Positions 1-7,702 of a stretch of DNA of 64,000 bases are shown here, piece by piece. The translations under genes were made by a program, and so were the position numbers. Source of the DNA: Thermococcus sp. AM4 (lineage in GTDB: Archaea; Methanobacteriota_B; Thermococci; Thermococcales; Thermococcaceae); contig NC_016051.1 of the NCBI RefSeq assembly GCF_000151205.2, forward strand, positions 868,001 to 932,000, in the 5' to 3' direction. Below the pieces are notes generated by a model, which saw only the letters and a list, made by a program, of their open reading frames with translations, was not told where the DNA came from and did not search any database. Numbering within the stretch: position 1 is the stretch's first letter; each line of letters opens with the position of its first letter.

Positions 1-848
1 AAGCCGAGCCTCATGAGGGTCTCGATGTAGGGGTAAACGCTCCTCGCCGGAAGGCCGAGGTAGTTCGCAATCCTCTCAAGCCTCCTGTTGCCCTCTGCAA
101 TCGCCCTGAGGATGGAGAAATAGCTTTTCAGCTCCCTCAGCTCCTCTCCGAGGATTATGTAGGGTTCGTCGTAGAACAGGCCGTAGTCGCTCAAGAACTC
201 TTCTCTAACGAACTCCTCAATCGATGAGTAGCGGGAAGCGAGCCTCAGATAGGGCGGAATCCCTCCAACGAGCATGTAAGCTCGTATCCCATATTCTTTA
301 TCCTCAAAAAACTTCAGGGCGTTGGGGTAATCTAAGGGCTTCAGGTGAAGGCTCCTCGTCCTCCTGCCGTAGAGGGGCGAAGCGTGGCTCAGAACATCGT
401 CCCACATCATGCCAAGCAGGGAGCCGGAGATGACGAGCATGACGTTTTTCTCACTCAGAATCCCGTCCCAGACCCTCTGGAGGTCGCTCAGAATCTTCCG
501 GTCGGACTTTATGGCGTAGGTGAACTCGTCGAGGACTATGAGGCAGTCCTCTGCCCTCTCGGCGAGGTAACTCAGAAGGTCGAACCAGTTATCAGTCTCA
601 ACCTTCAGTATCAGCTCGTCCCTGAGGAACGAGGCAAGGGCGCGCTTGAACTCCCTCATCTGCACTTCCTTTATCGCCTCGGGGAACGTAAAGAAGAAGG
701 TCTTCCTGCCCTTGGAGAACTCGCGCATCAGCCTCGTCTTTCCAACTCTCCTCCTTCCGTAGAGAACGACGAAAGACGGCCTATTCTCCCACTCCCGCTC
801 GAGAACCTTCATTTCCTTCTCGCGGTCTATGAACTCCACAGCTTTCAC
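1..848 (-). CDS. Archaeal AAA-type ATPase (PF01637-like), 3' end cut by window edge
   Basis: The reading frame runs from a GTG at 848 off the left edge, so about 282 residues are visible. It opens with a short hydrophobic strand and a P-loop, GRRRVGKT (residues 31-38), with a Walker B strand ending CLIVLDEF about 75 residues later. The arrangement matches the archaeal ATPase family found in many copies in Thermococcales, usually of unknown role. The visible C-terminal part starts a winged-helix-like segment, also typical of the family. A TATA-like element about 25 bp before the GTG suggests a leaderless or nearly leaderless transcript. An in-frame GTG at 839 is an alternative start. Confidence 0.8.
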   Translation of the reverse strand, partial: MKAVEFIDREKEMKVLEREWENRPSFVVLYGRRRVGKTRLMREFSKGRKTFFFTFPEAIKEVQMREFKRALASFLRDELILKVETDNWFDLLSYLAERAEDCLIVLDEFTYAIKSDRKILSDLQRVWDGILSEKNVMLVISGSLLGMMWDDVLSHASPLYGRRTRSLHLKPLDYPNALKFFEDKEYGIRAYMLVGGIPPYLRLASRYSSIEEFVREEFLSDYGLFYDEPYIILGEELRELKSYFSILRAIAEGNRRLERIANYLGLPARSVYPYIETLMRLG

Positions 849-862
849 CAGATTGTATAAGC

Positions 863-880
863 GCGATTATATATAAATGC
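863..880 (-). promoter_or_regulatory. TATA promoter of the ATPase gene
   Basis: On the minus strand this reads tttatatata, the strongest TATA-like stretch in the gap. The GTG start at 848 lies about 25 bp downstream, at the expected transcription start, and no ribosome-binding site is visible between them. Confidence 0.55.
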
Positions 881-940
881 GTTTCGATGAAATCCCCAAT
901 CCCCAACCAGTAACTGGGGGCCTGCTTAATAAGATTGGGT

Positions 941-960
941 CAAAGGGGAAAAAGAAAATC
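941..960 (-). terminator. T-rich terminator after the M20 deacylase gene
   Basis: Read on the minus strand, the bases right after the stop codon are T-rich (ttttctttttcccc), the usual U-tract type of archaeal terminator. Confidence 0.4.
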
Positions 961-2025
961 TCACTCCTTTGGTTCGTTCCCGCCGTAAATCTCGTTGAGG
1001 GCCTTGAGGAACTCACTTGCCGTAACAACGTCCCTGACGTCTATGCGCTCGAACTTGGTGTGCGAGATGTCGAGGTTGCCGGGGCCGAAGACTATCGTCC
1101 TCGTTCCGTTGTACATGAAGTTTATCGCGTCCGTCCAGCTCCTCATTCCGCCGAACTCGTCGAGACCCGTCCTGTCCATCGCCTTCTTGGCGAGCTGGAC
1201 TATCTCCTCGTCCGGCTCGAGCCTGTAGCCGTCCCATATCTCGGTGTACTCGTAGCTCTTGGTGTACTCGTCGAGTATCGGGTCCATTAAATCCAGAACG
1301 TCCTCGACCTCCTGCTCCGGCAGAAGCCTCGCCTCGAGCCTTCCCTTGCACAGGGCGGGGATTAAGTAGACGGGGTTCTCGCAGACGAGCTCCTGAATGC
1401 CTATGTGCGGGTCGAAAAACTCGCCTTTAGCTTTGAAGGGTTCGAGCTTCTTGAGTTCTTCCAGCATCTTGTATGTCTCTTCAATCGCGTTGACACCGCT
1501 CTCCGGGCAGGCGCCGTGGGCTTCCTTGCCGTCCACTTCGAAATACGCCTCGATGTTGCCTGCGTGGGCGATGTGAACCTCAAGGTCGGTCGGCTCAAGG
1601 ACAACGGCCATTCTCGGTTTGTAGCGCTCCATGAAGAGCGCGCTCCCGCGACCGCCGAGTTCCTCGTCGCTGACGAAGACAATGCCGACGTTAAGGTCTT
1701 TGTTTTCCTTCCTCAGCTCCTCGAGCATGAGCAGAATCGCGGCCGCTCCACCCTTGATGTCGCTCGCGCCGGTGCCGTAGATTATGTTTCCCCTGACGAA
1801 GGGCTCGGCTCGAATCGGTATGGTGTCAACGTGGACTTCGTAGAAAAGCTCCGCTTCCGGGTTCACAACGAGGTCTATTATCTCGCCGTCGCTCTCTATC
1901 TTGACGTCGTAGTCGAGCCTGTGCAGGAACTCCATGATGTGGAGCATGAGCCTGTCTTCCTGGCCCGAAGGCGAGGGTATCTTCAAAAGCTGGAGGAGTA
2001 TCTCCTTCGCTCTCTCGGTCTTCAT
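961..2025 (-). CDS. M20-family deacylase (ArgE/DapE/LysK-like)
   Basis: A zinc-dependent amidohydrolase of 354 residues that would remove an acyl or carrier group from an amino acid. Visible signature residues are H65-x-D67 (EVHVDT), the bridging D89 in GASDIKGG, the catalytic E121/E122 in SDEELGG, and a C-terminal HTKFE histidine. The length fits the ArgE/DapE/LysK group. No LysW, argininosuccinate or lysine genes are adjacent, so the substrate cannot be settled here. The ATG at 2025 is preferred because AGGTGA sits 6 bases upstream; a GTG at 2034 overlaps that site. N-acetyl-amino-acid deacetylation, or peptidase activity, are the alternatives. Confidence 0.8.
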   Translation of the reverse strand: MKTERAKEILLQLLKIPSPSGQEDRLMLHIMEFLHRLDYDVKIESDGEIIDLVVNPEAELFYEVHVDTIPIRAEPFVRGNIIYGTGASDIKGGAAAILLMLEELRKENKDLNVGIVFVSDEELGGRGSALFMERYKPRMAVVLEPTDLEVHIAHAGNIEAYFEVDGKEAHGACPESGVNAIEETYKMLEELKKLEPFKAKGEFFDPHIGIQELVCENPVYLIPALCKGRLEARLLPEQEVEDVLDLMDPILDEYTKSYEYTEIWDGYRLEPDEEIVQLAKKAMDRTGLDEFGGMRSWTDAINFMYNGTRTIVFGPGNLDISHTKFERIDVRDVVTASEFLKALNEIYGGNEPKE

Positions 2026-2124
2026 TTGGTTCACCTAACTTACCCTCGACGTCGCCCTTTATAAACCTCGGCATTCCAAGCATTCTTGGAGCCATATGAA
2101 AAGACATCACGCGCCGTTCAGATT

Positions 2125-2763
2125 TCACTCCCCACCCTCTGACAGCCACCCCTCCAAAGTCCGAGTGACGAGCCTTAGGAACTCCTCCTTCGTCCCGCCC
2201 CTCCGGTAAAACTCCTCGAGCAGTTCCATGAAGCGCTTCTCATCCTCACTGAACTTCTCCCCCATCCAGCGGAAGATTTTGAAGCGTTCCCCAAGGAGCT
2301 CGACGGTGTGAAAGCCCTCGTCCCTCGGGGTTGGCTCAAGGTCCTTCACGAGCTCGACGGTGTTTATCGTATCGTAGCCGAGTCTCTTCCAGAAAGCTAT
2401 GGCGTCCTTATCCTGCGGCAGGACGAAGAGGTAAAGAGCCGAATCCCACTTTAGAACCTCCTCCTCGGCCCGCTCTACGAGCGCCCTTCCGATGCCCCTT
2501 CCCCTGAACTCGGGCCTTACGAAGAGCTCTTCCACCCAGAAACTTCCATCCCTGCTCGAAATCCTGATGAATCCAACGGTTTTTCCGTTTTCAACGGCGA
2601 GAAAGATTATGTCGCCCCTTTTGAAGTAATGCGTTGCCTCGACCCTGTACTCTGCCTCAGCGTGTGGACTCCAGCCCTGCTTTCCCCTGAGCTCCTTGAA
2701 AAACTCGATGTAAAGCCCTTGGAAGTCGGGGAGGTTTTCCTCGGTTAGGCGAATTATCTCCAT
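2125..2763 (-). CDS. GNAT-family N-acetyltransferase with C-terminal extension
   Basis: The first ~140 residues form a GNAT fold. The acetyl-CoA-binding loop is visible as RPEFRGRGIGRAL, followed by the usual helix, and a FWKRLGYD motif marks the last strand. The remaining ~70 residues are charged and helical and not recognised. It is the second gene of a two-gene unit, beginning 4 bp after the preceding acetyltransferase stop, with GGGGGTGA just before the ATG. The acceptor substrate is unknown. Confidence 0.8.
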   Translation of the reverse strand: MEIIRLTEENLPDFQGLYIEFFKELRGKQGWSPHAEAEYRVEATHYFKRGDIIFLAVENGKTVGFIRISSRDGSFWVEELFVRPEFRGRGIGRALVERAEEEVLKWDSALYLFVLPQDKDAIAFWKRLGYDTINTVELVKDLEPTPRDEGFHTVELLGERFKIFRWMGEKFSEDEKRFMELLEEFYRRGGTKEEFLRLVTRTLEGWLSEGGE

Positions 2764-2767
2764 TTAT

Positions 2768-3580
2768 TCACCCCCTCACGAGCCTCTTCCGGAAAACCAG
2801 AACGTTCGGCTCCTCAGTCTCATCCCAGAGGGAGAGACCTAACCTTTTGAGTCCGGGCAGGAGAGGTTTGACTCCACTCGGGAGCATGACGTCGAAGTTC
2901 CCCCTCCCGCGCTCCTCAGCGACCCAAGCCATAGCGGGAAGCATCGCCTTGAGAGTTGCCAGGCCGACGTCGAGGGGCGTAAACGTCGCTCCTCTCCTTG
3001 AGACGAGGAAGCGGAAGCCGTTGAAGTCGTAAATGTGGGCGTTTTTCCGAATCCAGTCTAAAGCCTCTTCGCTCCTCCTCACGAAGCGCCAGCCGACGGG
3101 AATGAGGCCGAGTGTCAGGTCGCTCAGCTCCGGCTCGATTTGCTCGGGCTTCTCTGGCTGGAAGTCCGCAGTTTTGGCGCTGAAGATAAAGAACTTCGCC
3201 TTAACCCTAAAGCCCGTCTTTTCGGCCATCGCGATGCTCTCGCGGTTGAGGAAGTAGGTCGCGAACTCAAGGGCCTCGATTTTTCCCTCCTTCGCGAGTC
3301 TCTCGCCGAGCCGGAGCATAAAGTCGTGGAGCTTTCGCCCGTAGCCTCTTCCGCGGTAGTCGGGATGAACCCTCAGCCCCTCGAGCCAGCCGACCTTTCC
3401 GGGCAGAATGGTTAGCTTTGCCGTTCCAACGACCTTTCCGTCCACCTCGAGCACGTAAAACCCGCCGTCCTCAAGCCAATCATCAAAGACCCGTGCTAGA
3501 TAATCCTCACCACCCCACGTCAGCCTCGCTATCTCCTCGATGAAGGGTTTATCGTCTGGCCTAGCCTCGCGTATGATCAT
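2768..3580 (-). CDS. GNAT-family N-acetyltransferase
   Basis: 270 residues. The N-terminal ~140 hold a GNAT domain with the CoA loop HPDYRGRGYGRKL and a downstream AEKTGFR segment. The C-terminal half is longer than a minimal GNAT and may be a second, degenerate acetyltransferase-like or substrate-binding domain; it has a Trp-rich strand near residues 175-180. It is first in a two-acetyltransferase operon and diverges from the gene at 3648 across a shared promoter. Substrate unknown. Confidence 0.78.
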   Translation of the reverse strand: MIIREARPDDKPFIEEIARLTWGGEDYLARVFDDWLEDGGFYVLEVDGKVVGTAKLTILPGKVGWLEGLRVHPDYRGRGYGRKLHDFMLRLGERLAKEGKIEALEFATYFLNRESIAMAEKTGFRVKAKFFIFSAKTADFQPEKPEQIEPELSDLTLGLIPVGWRFVRRSEEALDWIRKNAHIYDFNGFRFLVSRRGATFTPLDVGLATLKAMLPAMAWVAEERGRGNFDVMLPSGVKPLLPGLKRLGLSLWDETEEPNVLVFRKRLVRG

Positions 3581-3605
3581 TCACCTCACCCATATGGGAT
3601 AGGAA

Positions 3606-3620
3606 AAACCTTTTAAGGCC
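3606..3620. promoter_or_regulatory. Shared TATA element of a divergent pair
   Basis: CCTTTTAAGG-like core at 3609-3618. Its centre lies 34 bp from the ATG of each divergent gene (3580 on minus, 3648 on plus). It can be read as a TATA box on both strands, and no second AT-rich element is present in the 67-bp gap. Confidence 0.5.
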
Positions 3621-3647
3621 CTTTCTCAATTACGTACGGTGGTGTTA

Positions 3648-4148
3648 ATGAGGCGCCTACTCGCGGTCATCGTTGCCCTGCTCATCCTCTCAGCTTTCCT
3701 CGGATACACATACCACAGGGTGGACGCGGAGGTAAAGAACGCAGAATCCGGCCTGCTCTCCGTTTCCATCACCGCCCTCTCCTGCATGAGCGACATGGAC
3801 GCGTTCAAAACGATGCTTGAAACCAACACGAGCGCGGATCTGCTGAGGGAGCGCGCCGGGAGGTACGCCTACTGCGCGCAGGTTCTCAGCGAGGCTTCAG
3901 AGTCTCTATATGAACTCACCGGAAAGGAGACCTACCGGGACATCCACGCTGCCGCGTCAAACCTCGCGGTTTTCTTCAACCACGTGAGGAACAGCGGAGA
4001 GCCAAAAGAGCTCCTCCTCAAAAACGTGGACGTTATCGTTTCCATCGGTGATGCCATCTCAGAGGTTTACAAGGCCGAGCTAAGGGGTGGTTTGAGGAAA
4101 AACCAGACTGGTCGGCTGCTCAATCTAACGAAAGGTCTCTCGTGGTGA
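3648..4148 (+). CDS. Small membrane-anchored protein of unknown function
   Basis: 166 residues. One N-terminal hydrophobic segment (about residues 3-20) precedes an extracytoplasmic, helix-rich part with two cysteines (CMSDMD and AYCAQ). The pattern suggests a signal anchor with a small helical bundle outside. No family was recognised. The ATG at 3648 follows GGTGGTG; a GTG at 3639 is possible. The last 29 bp overlap the convergent MFS gene. Confidence 0.6.
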   Translation: MRRLLAVIVALLILSAFLGYTYHRVDAEVKNAESGLLSVSITALSCMSDMDAFKTMLETNTSADLLRERAGRYAYCAQVLSEASESLYELTGKETYRDIHAAASNLAVFFNHVRNSGEPKELLLKNVDVIVSIGDAISEVYKAELRGGLRKNQTGRLLNLTKGLSW

Positions 4149-5286
4149 GCGCGAGGATTCCGAGGGCGAGAACTCCCAGGAGAAAGGCGCCGACCGGGAG
4201 ATTCGCCCCTGTTCCCCTTTCAATCAGCCACGCAAAGGTCAGCTGGGACAGCGGAATGACCAGAGTTGCGAGGGCATCGAAAAGGCCCCTCGCGGTCCCA
4301 AGGCGCTCAAGCGGGATAAACCTCTGCATTAAGCTGTCGAACGAGACGTTGAGAAGCTCCCCGCCAAAACCGAGGATAAACACCGCTGGAAACAGCGCCA
4401 CCACAGATGGGATGCGTACGATGAGGAGTGAGATGCTCTGGAGGAACATTCCGATCATCAGCGGGCCCCTGAGGCCGATTCCCTTCCTTTTTGCGAGAAG
4501 GGCAATAATCACTACGGCTGCAAGACTCCCGACGGTTGTGAGAGACTGCAAAATCCCGTAAACGAACTCCCCCGCGCTCAGCTTCCTCAGCGAGGCGAAG
4601 ACGAAGATCCTGAACGAGCCGAGGGCGAAGTTGAAGAGGAGCACCGAGACGAGGACTCCTATGACGAACCGCTTATCAACGGCAATCCCTTCTCTCGAGG
4701 CCTCAAACGGGGTTTCCTCGCTCTTTCTCTTTACCTCGACGTTCAGATACGGAATTAGTGTGAGCGCTCCAACCAGAAGGAGAACCGCGTCGAGGAGCAT
4801 GGCCTTTATCCCGAAGCGGTAAGACAGAAAGCCGGCCAGCGGAAAAGCCGCCAGCGAAACGGCGTTTCCAACTGTAGCGAGCTTTGCGTTGAGGCTTTGG
4901 AGCTCCGAGGGGTCGAGGGTCATCGAGGCGACCAGCGAGAAGCCGTAGTAGCGGTGGAGGATGTCGAGGGCGGAGATCCCGGAGACGATGAGGTAGAATG
5001 CAACGACGTTTGATGAGAGTGGAATTATGAGAACCGCGAGAATAGACTGAAGGAGGAGCGCGAGGAAGGCCAGCCTGACCTTCCTGGCCGTTCTGTCGAG
5101 CGTCCTTCCGAGGAGGGGCGGGAGGATAACCCAGGGCAGGTGGGAGAAGAGGGCAAAGCCACCGATGCTCAGGAGCGAGCCGGTGCTCTGGAGGATGCCC
5201 CAGGGCAGGGCAACGCTCTCGATGGCGTCTCCCACTGTTCTGAGGGCTGATGTGAGGAGCTGGAGGCGGTAGAGGGTCCGCTTCAT
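4120..5286 (-). CDS. Major facilitator superfamily transporter
   Basis: 388 residues with about 12 hydrophobic segments in two six-helix halves and a central charged loop (VKRKSEETPF). The first cytoplasmic loop has GRTLDRTARK, close to the MFS GxxxDRxxRR motif. The family includes drug exporters, but the substrate is not evident. The gene has its own short upstream region (5287-5406) and no partner gene. Confidence 0.8.
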   Translation of the reverse strand: MKRTLYRLQLLTSALRTVGDAIESVALPWGILQSTGSLLSIGGFALFSHLPWVILPPLLGRTLDRTARKVRLAFLALLLQSILAVLIIPLSSNVVAFYLIVSGISALDILHRYYGFSLVASMTLDPSELQSLNAKLATVGNAVSLAAFPLAGFLSYRFGIKAMLLDAVLLLVGALTLIPYLNVEVKRKSEETPFEASREGIAVDKRFVIGVLVSVLLFNFALGSFRIFVFASLRKLSAGEFVYGILQSLTTVGSLAAVVIIALLAKRKGIGLRGPLMIGMFLQSISLLIVRIPSVVALFPAVFILGFGGELLNVSFDSLMQRFIPLERLGTARGLFDALATLVIPLSQLTFAWLIERGTGANLPVGAFLLGVLALGILALTTRDLSLD

Positions 5287-5406
5287 GACCGGATTTTAGG
5301 GGAGGGTTTTAAAAGAACTGCGATTTGCTTTGGGCTTACGTCCGAGTTGTGGAACTGCTCACCCCTGACCGGAAACGCTAAAGGAATGACCACTCAATCA
5401 TTAACC

Positions 5407-5853
5407 ATGCCCGATGAGGAACTCGCCAGGGAAGTTCAGGAGCTCAGGAAGGCGCTCGAAGAGCTGAGGGAGAGCTTTGCCCTCGTTTCCCAGCTGGCGC
5501 AGGCCTATCTCCGCTTAATCAACCTCTACGCCCAGTACGGCGGGCTGGGAATAGAGGTGGCCGTTCCCGAGGTTACCGACCCCATATCGAGGGAAATCGT
5601 CCGGATTCTCTTCGACCTCAAGCGGGCGAACGTGAGCGAGATAGCGCGGGAGCTGAAGGGCAGGCGCGGAAAGGCCTCGCGGAACACCGTGAGGGCCAAG
5701 CTGAGGGAGCTTAGGGAGATGGGAATCGTCGTCGAGGTTCCCGGGGAGAGGGGAAAGTGCTACGCCCTCTCAAAGAAGGTGGTCAAAAAGTGGCTCGAAA
5801 TAATCGGAATCCCGATTAACCTTGACCGAACTAAAGATTATCGAGGTGATTGA
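5407..5853 (+). CDS. Winged-helix DNA-binding protein
   Basis: 148 residues from the ATG at 5407. An N-terminal coiled-coil-like helix (residues 1-40) is followed by a winged helix: NVSEIARELKG as the first helices, SRNTVRAKLRELREMG as recognition helix, and a wing VVEVPGERGKCYALS. This is a MarR/ArsR-like transcription-factor layout, and the helix could mediate dimerisation. It is first of three tightly packed genes, with the next start 1 bp after its stop, so autoregulation of this operon is plausible. The start is uncertain: an in-frame ATG at 5386 and a TTG at 5347 lie upstream. Confidence 0.7.
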   Translation: MPDEELAREVQELRKALEELRESFALVSQLAQAYLRLINLYAQYGGLGIEVAVPEVTDPISREIVRILFDLKRANVSEIARELKGRRGKASRNTVRAKLRELREMGIVVEVPGERGKCYALSKKVVKKWLEIIGIPINLDRTKDYRGD

Positions 5854-5854
5854 T

Positions 5855-6340
5855 ATGGAGGAGAAAGTTGGAACCCCCAAGAAGAAGCTGGAGGAGCTCC
5901 TGGACGAGCTCATGGAGGAGATGAGGAACGCGAAGACGCCGGAGGAAGTGAAGGTTCTCAGGGAGAAGGCGGAAATAATAGAGGACCTCATCGAGGCCTA
6001 CGAGGGCGACAAGGACCTTGAGAAGATACCCCTCCTCATGGAGAAGGTCGGCGACATGGTGGAGGACATCCTTCAGCCGCTGAAAGAGCTCCTCAACGAG
6101 CTCTACAGCCCAGAGAGGGTTCAGGCGATTGGCAAGAGCGTGGCCGAGTTCTACAAGAACCTCGTCGAGGCGGGCATGGACAAGGAAGCGGCGCTTGAGC
6201 TCACGAAGGAGTTCATGGACTCGATAAACCCCGGGAAGAAGCTCATTGAAGCTCTGGCGAACCTCACCAAGAAGGGGGCTGTTGTGATAAATGGCCCGAC
6301 ATACTACGGGAAAAACGATGGGGAGGAGAAAGAAGAGTGA
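5855..6340 (+). CDS. Helical protein of unknown function, second in a winged-helix operon
   Basis: 161 residues, almost entirely charged amphipathic helix, with no membrane segment or cysteine. The ATG at 5855 is set by GAGGTGAT ending 4-5 bases upstream. Repeated acidic/leucine patterns (LEELLDELMEEM, LKELLNELY) suggest a helical bundle or coiled-coil partner protein. It sits between the winged-helix gene and a small membrane-like protein. No family was recognised. Confidence 0.6.
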   Translation: MEEKVGTPKKKLEELLDELMEEMRNAKTPEEVKVLREKAEIIEDLIEAYEGDKDLEKIPLLMEKVGDMVEDILQPLKELLNELYSPERVQAIGKSVAEFYKNLVEAGMDKEAALELTKEFMDSINPGKKLIEALANLTKKGAVVINGPTYYGKNDGEEKEE

Positions 6341-6531
6341 TTCTTCCCCTTCTCCGCTTTTTTCTCCGCCTTCCGTTGCTCGCGTTTAAAATCGCCGGCC
6401 TCGTGAGGATAACCAATCGGGCGAGGCGGAGCTTTAAGAGAGTTCTCAGGGAGGAGGGCCTTCCCGGGGACGTAGTCGAGGAGCTCGCCGAACATTTCAC
6501 GCCCAAACTCCCTTCGCTCCTCAAACGGTGA
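6337..6531 (+). CDS. Small hydrophobic/basic protein, third gene of the operon
   Basis: 64 residues starting at a GTG that overlaps the preceding stop (GTGA). The N-terminus (residues 2-22) is hydrophobic and Leu/Phe-rich, followed by a basic stretch (RARRSFKRVL) and an acidic helix. It could be a peripheral membrane peptide. The 4-bp overlap and matching codon bias support a real, translationally coupled gene. Function unknown. Confidence 0.55.
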   Translation: MILPLLRFFLRLPLLAFKIAGLVRITNRARRSFKRVLREEGLPGDVVEELAEHFTPKLPSLLKR

Positions 6532-6599
6532 TCAGTTCTTCAAGATTTTCACGAGTTACCGGAACTTCGTGGACGTCCGATTGAGCAGCCATTCCATCT

Positions 6600-7556
6600 T
6601 TAGTCTTCAGTTCCCCACATGGCCATAACGGTCGCTTTTACCGCGCTCTCGTTCCCGTAGAGGAGCATCACCCTGTCCATACCCGGCCCGTTGTACAGCT
6701 CAATGTACACACTTCCATTGCCCTCAAAGTAAGCCCTCCTGACGATCTCCCCCGCCGGATCCCGGGATTTCAGGGGTGGAAGGGGTTTCTCCTGGAAGCC
6801 CAGCTCCTTAATCCGCTCCTCCAGCTTAACGTAAACTTCTCCCCCACATCCCCATCTGTAAACGGCCACCTCTATTCTTGCCCCCTCGGGGGTGAAGCCG
6901 CTCGCCGAGAGAAGGTCGCCGGAGAAGATTTTGCTCCTTCCAGTTCTGTTTTCAATCCGGGTGTGCATGAAGAGACCGAGCACCTTCCCGGGAGATGGGC
7001 CCACCCACATCATGCTGAACATAAGCTTGTTGAGGGTGTACTCGGCCATGTCGGGCCACTCCTTGTCGTAGGGAACCTTCAGGATCACGATGAAATAGAA
7101 TCCACCGAAATACGCGCCAAAGGCAGAGTACAGCGCATCCCTCCCCAGCCATTTGTCCCTGTCGGTGGCGTTTCCAATTGTGGCAAGTTTCTTTTTGAGC
7201 GCGCCCAACGCTTCTGCTGCCGAATAGGAATCCGGGTAAGCAAAAACGCCGACGTACGCGCTGGAAACCTTAAAGGTTTTATTTGCAAGACTGCCCTCCG
7301 GAACGGGGAAATCTGGCCTGGCTGGCACGACCGAGTACTTTTCTTTGAGGGGCTTGATGAACCCGGCGATGCTGCTGTTTGGATCCATCCCGCAGAGGGG
7401 ATCCGATGGGGCTATTGTTCCAATTTCATCCAAAAACCCTTCTCTCATGGAGGTCATTGAGGTTGAGGTTTTCGTTTCAGGGGACTTCTCAGGGGAGCTC
7501 AGGCATCCGGCGGCGATTACGATGACAACCAGGATAAGGGTTAAAACTTTCCTCAT
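6600..7556 (-). CDS. Secreted lipoprotein of unknown function
   Basis: 318 residues. It begins with a short basic stretch, a hydrophobic segment and a lipobox ending AAGC (Cys18), then a Ser/Thr/Lys-rich linker (SPEKSPETKTSTS). This is the standard Thermococcales lipoprotein N-terminus, so the mature protein should sit outside the membrane. Two further cysteines (LCGMD, GCGGE) could pair. No domain was recognised. Its promoter (TATA near 7590) is preceded by a perfect tandem 14-bp repeat, suggesting regulation. Confidence 0.7.
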   Translation of the reverse strand: MRKVLTLILVVIVIAAGCLSSPEKSPETKTSTSMTSMREGFLDEIGTIAPSDPLCGMDPNSSIAGFIKPLKEKYSVVPARPDFPVPEGSLANKTFKVSSAYVGVFAYPDSYSAAEALGALKKKLATIGNATDRDKWLGRDALYSAFGAYFGGFYFIVILKVPYDKEWPDMAEYTLNKLMFSMMWVGPSPGKVLGLFMHTRIENRTGRSKIFSGDLLSASGFTPEGARIEVAVYRWGCGGEVYVKLEERIKELGFQEKPLPPLKSRDPAGEIVRRAYFEGNGSVYIELYNGPGMDRVMLLYGNESAVKATVMAMWGTED

Positions 7557-7581
7557 GGTGACCCCTGCCTTACTACTTGAG

Positions 7582-7597
7582 GGGAGTATAAATAGTT
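7582..7597 (-). promoter_or_regulatory. TATA promoter of the lipoprotein gene
   Basis: Minus-strand ctatttatactcc lies about 34 bp before the ATG at 7556, giving a predicted short leader that includes GGGGTCACC-type bases before the start. Confidence 0.55.
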
Positions 7598-7600
7598 TTT

Positions 7601-7628
7601 GCAGCGTATGTGAAGCAGCGTATGTGAA
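7601..7628. repeat. Perfect tandem duplication of a 14-bp unit upstream of a promoter
   Basis: GCAGCGTATGTGAA occurs twice head to tail (7601-7614 and 7615-7628). On the minus strand it lies just upstream of the TATA box of the lipoprotein gene, where archaeal activators usually bind. Confidence 0.85.
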
Positions 7629-7702
7629 AACTCTGCGGGTTAGCCCGGTCGCGGCCGCATTTTTCTCCCAAACGCTACCGTTGGGGTTCTGTTTCCGCGG
7701 GG

